From Brassica napus (taxonomy: Eukaryota > Streptophyta > Magnoliopsida > Brassicales > Brassicaceae): a stretch of DNA of 64,000 nucleotides. Numbering within the stretch: position 1 is the first letter of the stretch; each line of letters begins with the position of its first letter. The position numbers and the translations under genes were made by a program. This document shows, piece after piece, positions 1 to 11,786 of this stretch. Below the pieces are notes generated by a model that had not been told where the DNA came from, made no database searches, and saw only the letters and a program-made list of their open reading frames with translations. The stretch covers positions 1 to 64,000 of the forward strand of contig NW_026014840.1 in the NCBI RefSeq assembly GCF_020379485.1. Direction: 5' to 3'.

Positions 1-3000
1 AAACCAGGATGAATCCTTTGTAAGAACTGATTTGGATACATAAAGTGGTGGAGAATACCAGGAATTTGAATAAATCTCATAGGAGTTGGCATGAAGAAGT
101 TATCCCACTTTCAAATCAGGTGATTCCAGTTCCCAGTTTGGGATAAACAGCTTCGTCCTCGTTCCAATCAAACCAGGAATAATCTTTGTAAGAAGCTTGA
201 TTTGGATACATAAAGTGGTGGAAATCACAGGAAGTTGAATAAATCTCATAGGATTGGGCATGAAGAAGTTATCCCACTTTCAAATCAGTGATTCCAGTTT
301 CCCAGTTTGGGAATAGCACAGCTCTTCGTCGTCCAATCAAACAGGATGAATCACTTTGTAAGAAGCTTGATTGGATACATAAAAGTGTGGAGAATCACCG
401 GAAGTTGAATAAATCTCATAGGAGTTTGCATGAAGAAGTTATCCCACTTTCAAATCAGGTGATCCAGTTTCCCAGTTTGGGAATAGCACAGCTTCTTCTT
501 CGTTCCAATCAAACCAGGATGAATCACTTTGTAAGAAGCTTGATTTGGATACATAAAGTGGTGGAGAATCACCAGGAAGTTGAATAAATCTCATAGGAGT
601 TGCATGAAGAAGTTATCCCACTTTCAAATCAGGTGATTCCAGTTTCCAGTTTGGGAATAGCACAGCTTCTTCGTCGTTCCAATCAAACCAGGATGAATCT
701 TTTGTAAGAAGCTTGATTTGGATACGTAAAGTGGTGGAGAATCACCAGAATTTGAATAAATCTCATAGGAGTTGGCATGAAGAAGTTATCCCACTTTCAA
801 ATCAGGTGATTCCAGTTTCCCAGTTTGGGAATAGCACAGCTTCTTCGTCGTTCCAATCAAACCAGGATGAATCTCTTTGTAAGAAGCTTGATTTGGATAC
901 ATAAAGTGGTGGAGAATCACCAGGAAGTTGAATAAATCTCATAGGAGTTGGCATGAAGAATTATCCCACTTTCAAATCAGGTGATTCCAGTTTCCCAGTT
1001 TGGGAATAGCACAGCTTCTTCGTCGTTCCAATCAAACCAGATGAATCTCTTTGTAAGAAGCTTGATTTGGATACATAAAGTGGTGGAGAATCACCAGGAA
1101 GTTGAATAAATCTCATAGGAGTTGGCATGAAGAAGTTATCCCACTTTCAAATCAGGTGATTCCAGTTTCCCAGTTTGGGAATAGCACAGCTTCTTCGTCG
1201 TTCCAATCAAACCAGGATGAATCTCTTGTAAGAAGCTGATTTGGATACATAAAGTGGTGGAGAATCACCAGGAAGTTGAATAAATCTCATAGGAGTTGGC
1301 ATGAAGAAGTTATCCCACTTTCAAATCAGGTGATTCCAGTTTCCCAGTTTGGGAATAGCACAGCTTCTTCGTCGTTCCAATCAAACCAGGATGAATCACT
1401 TTGTAAGAAGCTTGATTTGGATACATAAAGTGGTGGAGAATCACCAGGAAGTTGAATAAATCTCATAGGAGTTGGGATGAAGAAGTTATCCCACTTTCAA
1501 ATCAGGTGATTCCAGTTTCCCAGTTTGGGAATAGCACAGCTTCTTCGTCGTTCCAATCAAACCAGGATGAATCTCTTTGTAAGAAGCTTGATTTGGATAC
1601 ATAAAGTGGTGGAGAATCACCAGGAAGTTGAATAAATCTCATAGGAGTTGGCATGAAGAAGTTATCCCACTTTCAAATCAGGTGATTCCAGTTTCCCAGT
1701 TTGGGAATAGCACAGCTTCTTCGTCGTTCCAATCAAACCAGGATGAATCACTTTGTAAGAAGCTTGATTTGGATACATAAAGTGGTGGAGAATCACCAGG
1801 AAGTTGAATAAATCTCATAGGAGTTGGCATGAAGAAGTTATCCCACTTTCAAATCAGGTGATTCCAGTTTCCCAGTTTGGGAATAGCACAGCTTCTTCGT
1901 CGTTCCAATCAAACCAGGATGAATCTCTTTGTAAGAAGCTTGATTTGGATACATAAAGTGGTGGAGAATCACCAGGAAGTTGAATAAATCTCATAGGAGT
2001 TGGCATGAAGAAGTTATCCCACTTTCAAATCAGGTGATTCCAGTTTCCCAGTTTGGGAATAGCACAGCTTCTTCGTCGTTCCAATCAAACCAGGATGAAT
2101 CTCTTTGTAAGAAGCTTGATTTGGATACATAAAGTGGTGGAGAATCACCAGGAAGTTGAATAAATCTCATAGGAGTTGGCATGAAGAAGTTATCCCACTT
2201 TCAAATCAGGTGATTCCAGTTTCCCAGTTTGGGAATAGCACAGCTTCTTCGTCGTTCCAATCAAACCAGGATGAATCTCTTTGTAAGAAGCTTGATTTGG
2301 ATACATAAAGTGGTGGAGAATCACCAGGAAGTTGAATAAATCTCATAGGAGTTGGCATGAAGAAGTTATCCCACTTTCAAATCAGGTGATTCCAGTTTCC
2401 CAGTTTGGGAATAGCACAGCTTCTTCGTCGTTCCAATCAAACCAGGATGAATCTTTTGTAAGAAGCTTGATTTGGATACATAAAGTGGTGGAGAATCACC
2501 AGGAAGTTGAATAAATCTCATAGGAGTTGGCATGAAGAAGTTATCCCACTTTCAAATCAGGTGATTCCAGTTTCCCAGTTTGGGAATAGCACAGCTTCTT
2601 CGTCGTTCCAATCAAACCAGGATGAATCTCTTTGTAAGAAGCTTGATTTGGATACATAAAGTGGTGGAGAATCACCAGGAAGTTGAATAAATCTCATAGG
2701 AGTTGGCATGAAGAAGTTATCCCACTTTCAAATCAGGTGATTCCAGTTTCCCAGTTTGGGAATAGCACAGCTTCTTCGTCGTTCCAATCAAACCAGGATG
2801 AATCACTTTGTAAGAAGCTTGATTTGGATACATAAAGTGGTGGAGAATCACCAGGAAGTTGAATAAATCTCATAGGAGTTGGCATGAAGAAGTTATCCCA
2901 CTTTCAAATCAGGTGATTCCAGTTTCCCAGTTTGGGAATAGCACAGCTTCTTCGTCGTTCCAATCAAACCAGGATGAATCTCTTTGTAAGAAGCTTGATT

Positions 3001-6000
3001 TGGATACATAAAGTGGTGGAGAATCACCAGGAAGTTGAATAAATCTCATAGGAGTTGGCATGAAGAAGTTATCCCACTTTCAAATCAGGTGATTCCAGTT
3101 TCCCAGTTTGGGAATAGCACAGCTTCTTCGTCGTTCCAATCAAACCAGGATGAATCTCTTTGTAAGAAGCTTGATTTGGATACATAAAGTGGTGGAGAAT
3201 CACCAGGAAGTTGAATAAATCTCATAGGAGTTGGCATGAAGAAGTTATCCCACTTTCAAATCAGGTGATTCCAGTTTCCCAGTTTGGGAATAGCACAGCT
3301 TCTTCGTCGTTCCAATCAAACCAGGATGAATCTCTTTGTAAGAAGCTTGATTTGGATACATAAAGTGGTGGAGAATCACCAGGAAGTTGAATAAATCTCA
3401 TAGGAGTTGGCATGAAGAAGTTATCCCACTTTCAAATCAGGTGATTCCAGTTTCCCAGTTTGGGAATAGCACAGCTTCTTCGTCGTTCCAATCAAACCAG
3501 GATGAATCTCTTTGTAAGAAGCTTGATTTGGATACATAAAGTGGTGGAGAATCACCAGGAAGTTGAATAAATCTCATAGGAGTTGGCATGAAGAAGTTAT
3601 CCCACTTTCAAATCAGGTGATTCCAGTTTCCCAGTTTGGGAATAGCACAGCTTCTTCGTCGTTCCAATCAAACCAGGATGAATCACTTTGTAAGAAGCTT
3701 GATTTGGATACATAAAGTGGTGGAGAATCACCAGGAAGTTGAATAAATCTCATAGGAGTTGGCATGAAGAAGTTATCCCACTTTCAAATCAGGTGATTCC
3801 AGTTTCCCAGTTTGGGAATAGCACAGCTTCTTCGTCGTTCCAATCAAACCAGGATGAATCTCTTTGTAAGAAGCTTGATTTGGATACATAAAGTGGTGGA
3901 GAATCACCAGGAAGTTGAATAAATCTCATAGGAGTTGGCATGAAGAAGTTATCCCACTTTCAAATCAGGTGATTCCAGTTTCCCAGTTTGGGAATAGCAC
4001 AGCTTCTTCGTCGTTCCAATCAAACCAGGATGAATCACTTTGTAAGAAGCTTGATTTGGATACATAAAGTGGTGGAGAATCACCAGGAAGTTGAATAAAT
4101 CTCATAGGAGTTGGCATGAAGAAGTTATCCCACTTTCAAATCAGGTGATTCCAGTTTCCCAGTTTGGAATAGCACAGCTTCTTCGTCGTTCCAATCAAAC
4201 CAGGATGAATCTCTTTGTAAGAAGCTTGATTTGGATACATAAAGTGGTGGAGAATCACCAGGAAGTTGAATAAATCTCATAGGAGTTGGCATGAAGAAGT
4301 TATCCCACTTTCAAATCAGGTGATTCCAGTTTCCCAGTTTGGGAATAGCACAGCTTCTTCGTCGTTCCAATCAAACCAGGATGAATCTCTTTGTAAGAAG
4401 CTTGATTTGGATACATAAAGTGGTGGAGAATCACCAGGAAGTTGAATAAATCTCATAGGAGTTGGCATGAAGAAGTTATCCCACTTTCAAATCAGGTGAT
4501 TCCAGTTTCCCAGTTTGGGAATAGCACAGCTTCTTCGTCGTTCCAATCAAACCAGGATGAATCACTTTGTAAGAAGCTTGATTTGGATACATAAAGTGGT
4601 GGAGAATCACCAGGAAGTTGAATAAATCTCATAGGAGTTGGCATGAAGAAGTTATCCCACTTTCAAATCAGGTGATTCCAGTTTCCCAGTTTGGGAATAG
4701 CACAGCTTCTTCGTCGTTCCAATCAAACCAGGATGAATCTCTTTGTAAGAAGCTTGATTTGGATACATAAAGTGGTGGAGAATCACCAGGAAGTTGAATA
4801 AATCTCATAGGAGTTGGCATGAAGAAGTTATCCCACTTTCAAATCAGGTGATTCCAGTTTCCCAGTTTGGGAATAGCACAGCTTCTTCGTCGTTCCAATC
4901 AAACCAGGATGAATCACTTTGTAAGAAGCTTGATTTGGATACATAAAGTGGTGGAGAATCACCAGGAAGTTGAATAAATCTCATAGGAGTTGGCATGAAG
5001 AAGTTATCCCACTTTCAAATCAGGTGATTCCAGTTTCCCAGTTTGGGAATAGCACAGCTTCTTCGTCGTTCCAATCAAACCAGGATGAATCACTTTGTAA
5101 GAAGCTTGATTTGGATACATAAAGTGGTGGAGAATCACCAGGAAGTTGAATAAATCTCATAGGAGTTGGCATGAAGAAGTTATCCCACTTTCAAATCAGG
5201 TGATTCCAGTTTCCCAGTTTGGGAATAGCACAGCTTCTTCGTCGTTCCAATCAAACCAGGATGAATCTCTTTGTAAGAAGCTTGATTTGGATACATAAAG
5301 TGGTGGAGAATCACCAGGAAGTTGAATAAATCTCATAGGAGTTGGCATGAAGAAGTTATCCCACTTTCAAATCAGGTGATTCCAGTTTCCCAGTTTGGGA
5401 ATAGCACAGCTTCTTCGTCGTTCCAATCAAACCAGGATGAATCTCTTTGTAAGAAGCTTGATTTGGATACATAAAGTGGTGGAGAATCACCAGGAAGTTG
5501 AATAAATCTCATAGGAGTTGGCATGAAGAAGTTATCCCACTTTCAAATCAGGTGATTCCAGTTTCCCAGTTTGGGAATAGCACAGCTTCTTCGTCGTTCC
5601 AATCAAACCAGGATGAATCACTTTGTAAGAAGCTTGATTTGGATACATAAAGTGGTGGAGAATCACCAGGAAGTTGAATAAATCTCATAGGAGTTGGCAT
5701 GAAGAAGTTATCCCACTTTCAAATCAGGTGATTCCAGTTTCCCAGTTTGGGAATAGCACAGCTTCTTCGTCGTTCCAATCAAACCAGGATGAATCTCTTT
5801 GTAAGAAGCTTGATTTGGATACATAAAGTGGTGGAGAATCACCAGGAAGTTGAATAAATCTCATAGGAGTTGGCATGAAGAAGTTATCCCACTTTCAAAT
5901 CAGGTGATTCCAGTTTCCCAGTTTGGGAATAGCACAGCTTCTTCGTCGTTCCAATCAAACCAGGATGAATCTCTTTGTAAGAAGCTTGATTTGGATACAT

Positions 6001-9000
6001 AAAGTGGTGGAGAATCACCAGGAAGTTGAATAAATCTCATAGGAGTTGGCATGAAGAAGTTATCCCACTTTCAAATCAGGTGATTCCAGTTTCCCAGTTT
6101 GGGAATAGCACAGCTTCTTCGTCGTTCCAATCAAACCAGGATGAATCACTTTGTAAGAAGCTTGATTTGGATACATAAAGTGGTGGAGAATCACCAGGAA
6201 GTTGAATAAATCTCATAGGAGTTGGCATGAAGAAGTTATCCCACTTTCAAATCAGGTGATTCCAGTTTCCCAGTTTGGGAATAGCACAGCTTCTTCGTCG
6301 TTCCAATCAAACCAGGATGAATCACTTTGTAAGAAGCTTGATTTGGATACATAAAGTGGTGGAGAATCACCAGGAAGTTGAATAAATCTCATAGGAGTTG
6401 GCATGAAGAAGTTATCCCACTTTCAAATCAGGTGATTCCAGTTTCCCAGTTTGGGAATAGCACAGCTTCTTCGTCGTTCCAATCAAACCAGGATGAATCA
6501 CTTTGTAAGAAGCTTGATTTGGATACATAAAGTGGTGGAGAATCACCAGGAAGTTGAATAAATCTCATAGGAGTTGGCATGAAGAAGTTATCCCACTTTC
6601 AAATCAGGTGATTCCAGTTTCCCAGTTTGGGAATAGCACAGCTTCTTCGTCGTTCCAATCAAACCAGGATGAATCACTTTGTAAGAAGCTTGATTTGGAT
6701 ACATAAAGTGGTGGAGAATCACCAGGAAGTTGAATAAATCTCATAGGAGTTGGCATGAAGAAGTTATCCCACTTTCAAATCAGGTGATTCCAGTTTCCCA
6801 GTTTGGGAATAGCACAGCTTCTTCGTCGTTCCAATCAAACCAGGATGAATCACTTTGTAAGAAGCTTGATTTGGATACATAAAGTGGTGGAGAATCACCA
6901 GGAAGTTGAATAAATCTCATAGGAGTTGGCATGAAGAAGTTATCCCACTTTCAAATCAGGTGATTCCAGTTTCCCAGTTTGGGAATAGCACAGCTTCTTC
7001 GTCGTTCCAATCAAACCAGGATGAATCACTTTGTAAGAAGCTTGATTTGGATACATAAAGTGGTGGAGAATCACCAGGAAGTTGAATAAATCTCATAGGA
7101 GTTGGCATGAAGAAGTTATCCCACTTTCAAATCAGGTGATTCCAGTTTCCCAGTTTGGGAATAGCACAGCTTCTTCGTCGTTCCAATCAAACCAGGATGA
7201 ATCACTTTGTAAGAAGCTTGATTTGGATACATAAAGTGGTGGAGAATCACCAGGAAGTTGAATAAATCTCATAGGAGTTGGCATGAAGAAGTTATCCCAC
7301 TTTCAAATCAGGTGATTCCAGTTTCCCAGTTTGGGAATAGCACAGCTTCTTCGTCGTTCCAATCAAACCAGGATGAATCACTTTGTAAGAAGCTTGATTT
7401 GGATACATAAAGTGGTGGAGAATCACCAGGAAGTTGAATAAATCTCATAGGAGTTGGCATGAAGAAGTTATCCCACTTTCAAATCAGGTGATTCCAGTTT
7501 CCCAGTTTGGGAATAGCACAGCTTCTTCGTCGTTCCAATCAAACCAGGATGAATCTCTTTGTAAGAAGCTTGATTTGGATACATAAAGTGGTGGAGAATC
7601 ACCAGGAAGTTGAATAAATCTCATAGGAGTTGGCATGAAGAAGTTATCCCACTTTCAAATCAGGTGATTCCAGTTTCCCAGTTTGGGAATAGCACAGCTT
7701 CTTCGTCGTTCCAATCAAACCAGGATGAATCACTTTGTAAGAAGCTTGATTTGGATACATAAAGTGGTGGAGAATCACCAGGAAGTTGAATAAATCTCAT
7801 AGGAGTTGGCATGAAGAAGTTATCCCACTTTCAAATCAGGTGATTCCAGTTTCCCAGTTTGGGAATAGCACAGCTTCTTCGTCGTTCCAATCAAACCAGG
7901 ATGAATCACTTTGTAAGAAGCTTGATTTGGATACATAAAGTGGTGGAGAATCACCAGGAAGTTGAATAAATCTCATAGGAGTTGGCATGAAGAAGTTATC
8001 CCACTTTCAAATCAGGTGATTCCAGTTTCCCAGTTTGGGAATAGCACAGCTTCTTCGTCGTTCCAATCAAACCAGGATGAATCACTTTGTAAGAAGCTTG
8101 ATTTGGATACATAAAGTGGTGGAGAATCACCAGGAAGTTGAATAAATCTCATAGGAGTTGGCATGAAGAAGTTATCCCACTTTCAAATCAGGTGATTCCA
8201 GTTTCCCAGTTTGGGAATAGCACAGCTTCTTCGTCGTTCCAATCAAACCAGGATGAATCACTTTGTAAGAAGCTTGATTTGGATACATAAAGTGGTGGAG
8301 AATCACCAGGAAGTTGAATAAATCTCATAGGAGTTGGCATGAAGAAGTTATCCCACTTTCAAATCAGGTGATTCCAGTTTCCCAGTTTGGGAATAGCACA
8401 GCTTCTTCGTCGTTCCAATCAAACCAGGATGAATCACTTTGTAAGAAGCTTGATTTGGATACATAAAGTGGTGGAGAATCACCAGGAAGTTGAATAAATC
8501 TCATAGGAGTTGGCATGAAGAAGTTATCCCACTTTCAAATCAGGTGATTCCAGTTTCCCAGTTTGGGAATAGCACAGCTTCTTCGTCGTTCCAATCAAAC
8601 CAGGATGAATCACTTTGTAAGAAGCTTGATTTGGATACATAAAGTGGTGGAGAATCACCAGGAAGTTGAATAAATCTCATAGGAGTTGGCATGAAGAAGT
8701 TATCCCACTTTCAAATCAGGTGATTCCAGTTTCCCAGTTTGGGAATAGCACAGCTTCTTCGTCGTTCCAATCAAACCAGGATGAATCACTTTGTAAGAAG
8801 CTTGATTTGGATACATAAAGTGGTGGAGAATCACCAGGAAGTTGAATAAATCTCATAGGAGTTGGCATGAAGAAGTTATCCCACTTTCAAATCAGGTGAT
8901 TCCAGTTTCCCAGTTTGGGAATAGCACAGCTTCTTCGTCGTTCCAATCAAACCAGGATGAATCACTTTGTAAGAAGCTTGATTTGGATACATAAAGTGGT

Positions 9001-9444
9001 GGAGAATCACCAGGAAGTTGAATAAATCTCATAGGAGTTGGCATGAAGAAGTTATCCCACTTTCAAATCAGGTGATTCCAGTTTCCCAGTTTGGGAATAG
9101 CACAGCTTCTTCGTCGTTCCAATCAAACCAGGATGAATCACTTTGTAAGAAGCTTGATTTGGATACATAAAGTGGTGGAGAATCACCAGGAAGTTGAATA
9201 AATCTCATAGGAGTTGGCATGAAGAAGTTATCCCACTTTCAAATCAGGTGATTCCAGTTTCCCAGTTTGGGAATAGCACAGCTTCTTCGTCGTTCCAATC
9301 AAACCAGGATGAATCACTTTGTAAGAAGCTTGATTTGGATACATAAAGTGGTGGAGAATCACCAGGACGTTGAATAAATCTCATAGGACTTGGCATGAAG
9401 ATCTTATCCCACTTTCAAATCAGGTGATTCCAGTTTCCCAGTTT
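1..9444 (+). repeat. Centromeric satellite array 1 (176-bp monomer, ~54 copies)
   Basis: Tandem head-to-tail monomers. The GCTTGATTTGG motif recurs at 1410, 1586 and 1762, giving a 176-bp period that holds through the block. Each monomer has one AAGCTT (HindIII) site. Most monomers from about 1.3 kb onward differ by only one or two bases, so homogenisation is recent. A diagnostic A/T site (TCACTTTG or TCTCTTTG) is mixed up to about 6.0 kb and almost always A from 6.1 kb to 9.3 kb. Monomers before about 1250 carry many one-base deletions. The last monomer (about 9361-9444) is a divergent AGATCT-bearing variant and is cut by element C1 after CCCAGTTT. The monomer resembles Brassica CentBr satellites from memory. 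The role inferred from that family is CENH3-nucleosome DNA of a functional centromere; the sequence alone cannot show CENH3 occupancy. Confidence 0.95.
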
Positions 9445-9925
9445 AGCCTTTGAGTCTAAGAGAGTGTTTTGGTGTCAAGAACTATCTGATCTTTTATTAA
9501 GAGCATGAGTTACAATATATAGTGTGAGCATACAAGGGTTTTCGAAATCCAGAGAAGACTAAAGCATGTGAGGTCAATGTGGAAAGGATAAGCTCATTTG
9601 AACTAGCCAATTAGCTTCTCCACATGCGCGGAGTATCTAGCATCTTGGACCGAGATGCTCTTGCCTTTCCAGCTGTTCCAGCCTGTCAAGGCGCGCTCTT
9701 CCTTATCCCTCAACGGTCTGATCCATCCAGGTAAGTTCCTTCCCTTCCCATAAGTTACCCCAAGTAACTTCTTTACTCTTGTCAATGTTTTACTCATCTC
9801 CATGTGTACGGATGGTACGGTCATGTACGGACAGTACGGACCTTACCCAAACCTTCCCAAGATTCAACTCATCTCCTTAGTCTCAACTCCTCACTTGCTC
9901 CACATATACTCAACTCATCTCAACA
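9445..9925 (-). repeat. 3' LTR of C1, truncated
   Basis: This 481-bp stretch matches 14746-15226 with no indel at a constant offset of 5301. It ends in CA on the plus strand (TG start of the LTR on the element strand). The element-strand 3' part (the R/U5 side, ~109 bp) is missing at 9445. It contains four GTACGG hexamers at 9806, 9815, 9825 and 9834. Confidence 0.93.
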
Positions 9926-9940
9926 CTCCCCCTCAAGCTT
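9926..9940 (-). other. Polypurine tract of C1
   Basis: On the minus strand this reads AAGCTTGAGGGGGAG, directly abutting the TG of the 3' LTR. It is the plus-strand DNA primer site of reverse transcription. The same 15-mer precedes LTRs at 42990, 54860 and 59914. Confidence 0.85.
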
Positions 9941-9980
9941 AGCTTTGTGAAAGTCTAAGCTTGGATAGCCATGAGATCTT

Positions 9981-10048
9981 CCTCATTAAAAACCTTACCA
10001 AAGAAAACCCATTGGGACAAAACTTTGATAAGGGAAAAAGAGTAAAGA
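9981..10048 (-). other. Conserved 3' non-coding block of copia elements (C1 copy)
   Basis: On the minus strand it reads CTCTTTTTCCCT, then TTTTGTCCCAATGGGTTTTC, then GGTTTTTAATGAGG. It lies between the pol stop and the PPT. The same block occurs in C2, NA0 and the NA1 units although flanking sequence differs, so it is conserved across autonomous and non-autonomous members. I recall similar blocks at the 3' end of many plant copia elements; the function is unknown to me. Confidence 0.8.
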
Positions 10049-10064
10049 CCTCATAGCTAAGGGC

Positions 10065-11786
10065 TTAGCTCCTTCTTGTGAGATCAATGAGTCCTAGCCG
10101 GCTATGAATGGACTCAATTGTCTTCTGCCTTGCTGCCTTTGTGAACACATCTGCTAGCTGATCTTCACTTCTCGTGTAACATGGTAAGATGACTCCAAGA
10201 AGAATCATTTGCCTCACCTTGTGACAATCTACTTCAATGTGCTTGGTTCTCTCATGGAAGACTGAGTTGGTGGCAATGTGTATAGCAGCCTGGTTGTCGC
10301 AATGCATGGTCATTGGAGTGGATTGAATAATCTCCAAGTGCTTCAGTATCCCTTTGATCCATACAAGCTCATTAGTCAGCTTCAGCATGGCTCGGTATTC
10401 AGCTTCAGCACTTGAGCATGAGACCACCTTCTGCTTCTTACTCTTCCAAGTTACTAAGTTCCCTCCAATGAATGTGCAGTAGCCGGTTGTGGACCTTCTA
10501 TCTGCTCTATCTCCTGCCCAATCCGCATCACAGTAGCCTACAACTTCAGTACTCCCATTACACCCCATCCACACTCCTTGATCCGCTGAGCCATTAAGAT
10601 ACATCAAGAGCCGGTTCACCATTCCCCAATGATGTTCTTTTGGAACTTGCATATGCTGACTCACCTGATTCACAGCAAAACAAATATCAGGACGTGTGAT
10701 GGTTAGGTATATGAGCTTACCCACTAGCTTTCTATAAAGCTTTGCATCCTTGAATGGTGGACTGTCTTCAATCTCCCCCTCACGTGGAACCTTGTATCCA
10801 TCTTCCAAGGGAGTCTTGGCCGTCTTTCCATCAAGCTTACCTGCATCTTTCAACAGATCAAGTGTATACTTTCTTTGGGATAGAAACAAACCTTCCTTGG
10901 ATCTACATATCTCAATCCCAAGGAAGTATTTCATCTCTCCCAAGTCTTTAATCTCAAAAACAGATTTAAGAAAGTCTTTAGTGGCTTGTATCTCTTCTTT
11001 ATCACTACCTGTTATAATGATGTCATCTACATATACAAGTAGAACGACAATACCTGAAGGTGTGTTGAGTGTAAAGAGAGTATGATCAAGCTCTGACTTC
11101 CTAAAGCCTCTTCCATTCAGAGTTGTGCTCAACTTGTTGTACCATGCCCTTGGTGATTGTTTCAGACCATAGATAGCTTTCTTTAGTCTGAGAACATTCC
11201 CTTTCTTCACCAAGTGCTCTAGACCAGGAGGAGGTAACATATACACTTCATCTTCTAGTTCTCCTTGTAGGAATGCATTCTTTACATCCATTTGCCACAA
11301 GCCCCACTCAAGATTCACCGCAAGTGATAGGACAATCCTGATGGTATGTAGCTTAGCAACTGGCGCAAATGTGTCTATATAATCCTCTCCATATGTTTGA
11401 GTGAATCCTCTTGCAACCAAGCGAGTCTTCTTTCTATCAATCTGTCCATTTGCTTGGTACTTGATTGTGAAGATCCATCTACTAGACACTGCTCTCTTTC
11501 CTTTAGGTAACTCACTCTCATACCAAGTGTCATTCTTGATCATTGCATTGGATTCAGCTCCCACTGATTCCCTCCACTCCTTGTCCTTCATGGCTTCCTC
11601 ATATGACTTTGGTACATGGCTCTCATCTAAGCTTACCATAAAGGCACAATGTTCTTCTGGATAATGAGCAAAGGAACACACAGCTTGAGAGGGATGTTCC
11701 ACAGCCTGGGCATTGTAGTACACTCTCGTGTTTACCCAGTTGGAACTATCCTTTCTCACTCTGGTGCTTCTTCTCAATGGCTGCAC
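10065..11786 (-). CDS. C1 pol, C-terminal part: reverse transcriptase and RNase H (frameshifted from gag-pol)
   Basis: This 573-residue frame holds the 3' half of a copia polyprotein. The RT copies genomic RNA into cDNA in virus-like particles, and RNase H removes the RNA strand. Visible landmarks are the copia RT signature WQMDVKNAFLQGELEDEVYM, the polymerase active site YVDDIIITG, and RNase H motifs CDADWAGD, SSAEAEYRA and HCDNQAAIH. The frame opens a few residues before RRSTRVRK, a segment that in C2 follows integrase without interruption, so the apparent Met start is an artefact of a frameshift near 11780. A one-base loss next to a G/C-rich run explains the shift. The core domains look intact, so the lesion could be young or a sequencing error. 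It ends just upstream of the conserved 3' block. Confidence 0.92.
   Translation of the reverse strand: MQPLRRSTRVRKDSSNWVNTRVYYNAQAVEHPSQAVCSFAHYPEEHCAFMVSLDESHVPKSYEEAMKDKEWRESVGAESNAMIKNDTWYESELPKGKRAVSSRWIFTIKYQANGQIDRKKTRLVARGFTQTYGEDYIDTFAPVAKLHTIRIVLSLAVNLEWGLWQMDVKNAFLQGELEDEVYMLPPPGLEHLVKKGNVLRLKKAIYGLKQSPRAWYNKLSTTLNGRGFRKSELDHTLFTLNTPSGIVVLLVYVDDIIITGSDKEEIQATKDFLKSVFEIKDLGEMKYFLGIEICRSKEGLFLSQRKYTLDLLKDAGKLDGKTAKTPLEDGYKVPREGEIEDSPPFKDAKLYRKLVGKLIYLTITRPDICFAVNQVSQHMQVPKEHHWGMVNRLLMYLNGSADQGVWMGCNGSTEVVGYCDADWAGDRADRRSTTGYCTFIGGNLVTWKSKKQKVVSCSSAEAEYRAMLKLTNELVWIKGILKHLEIIQSTPMTMHCDNQAAIHIATNSVFHERTKHIEVDCHKVRQMILLGVILPCYTRSEDQLADVFTKAARQKTIESIHSRLGLIDLTRRS

Noticed and set aside
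1411..1586. CENP-B box in the satellite monomer
   Set aside because: TTCG occurs in CTTCGTCG, but the following A and CGGG positions of the CENP-B box consensus are absent.
1..9444. CRISPR-like direct repeats
   Set aside because: The 176-bp units abut without unique spacers, and the context is a plant centromere.
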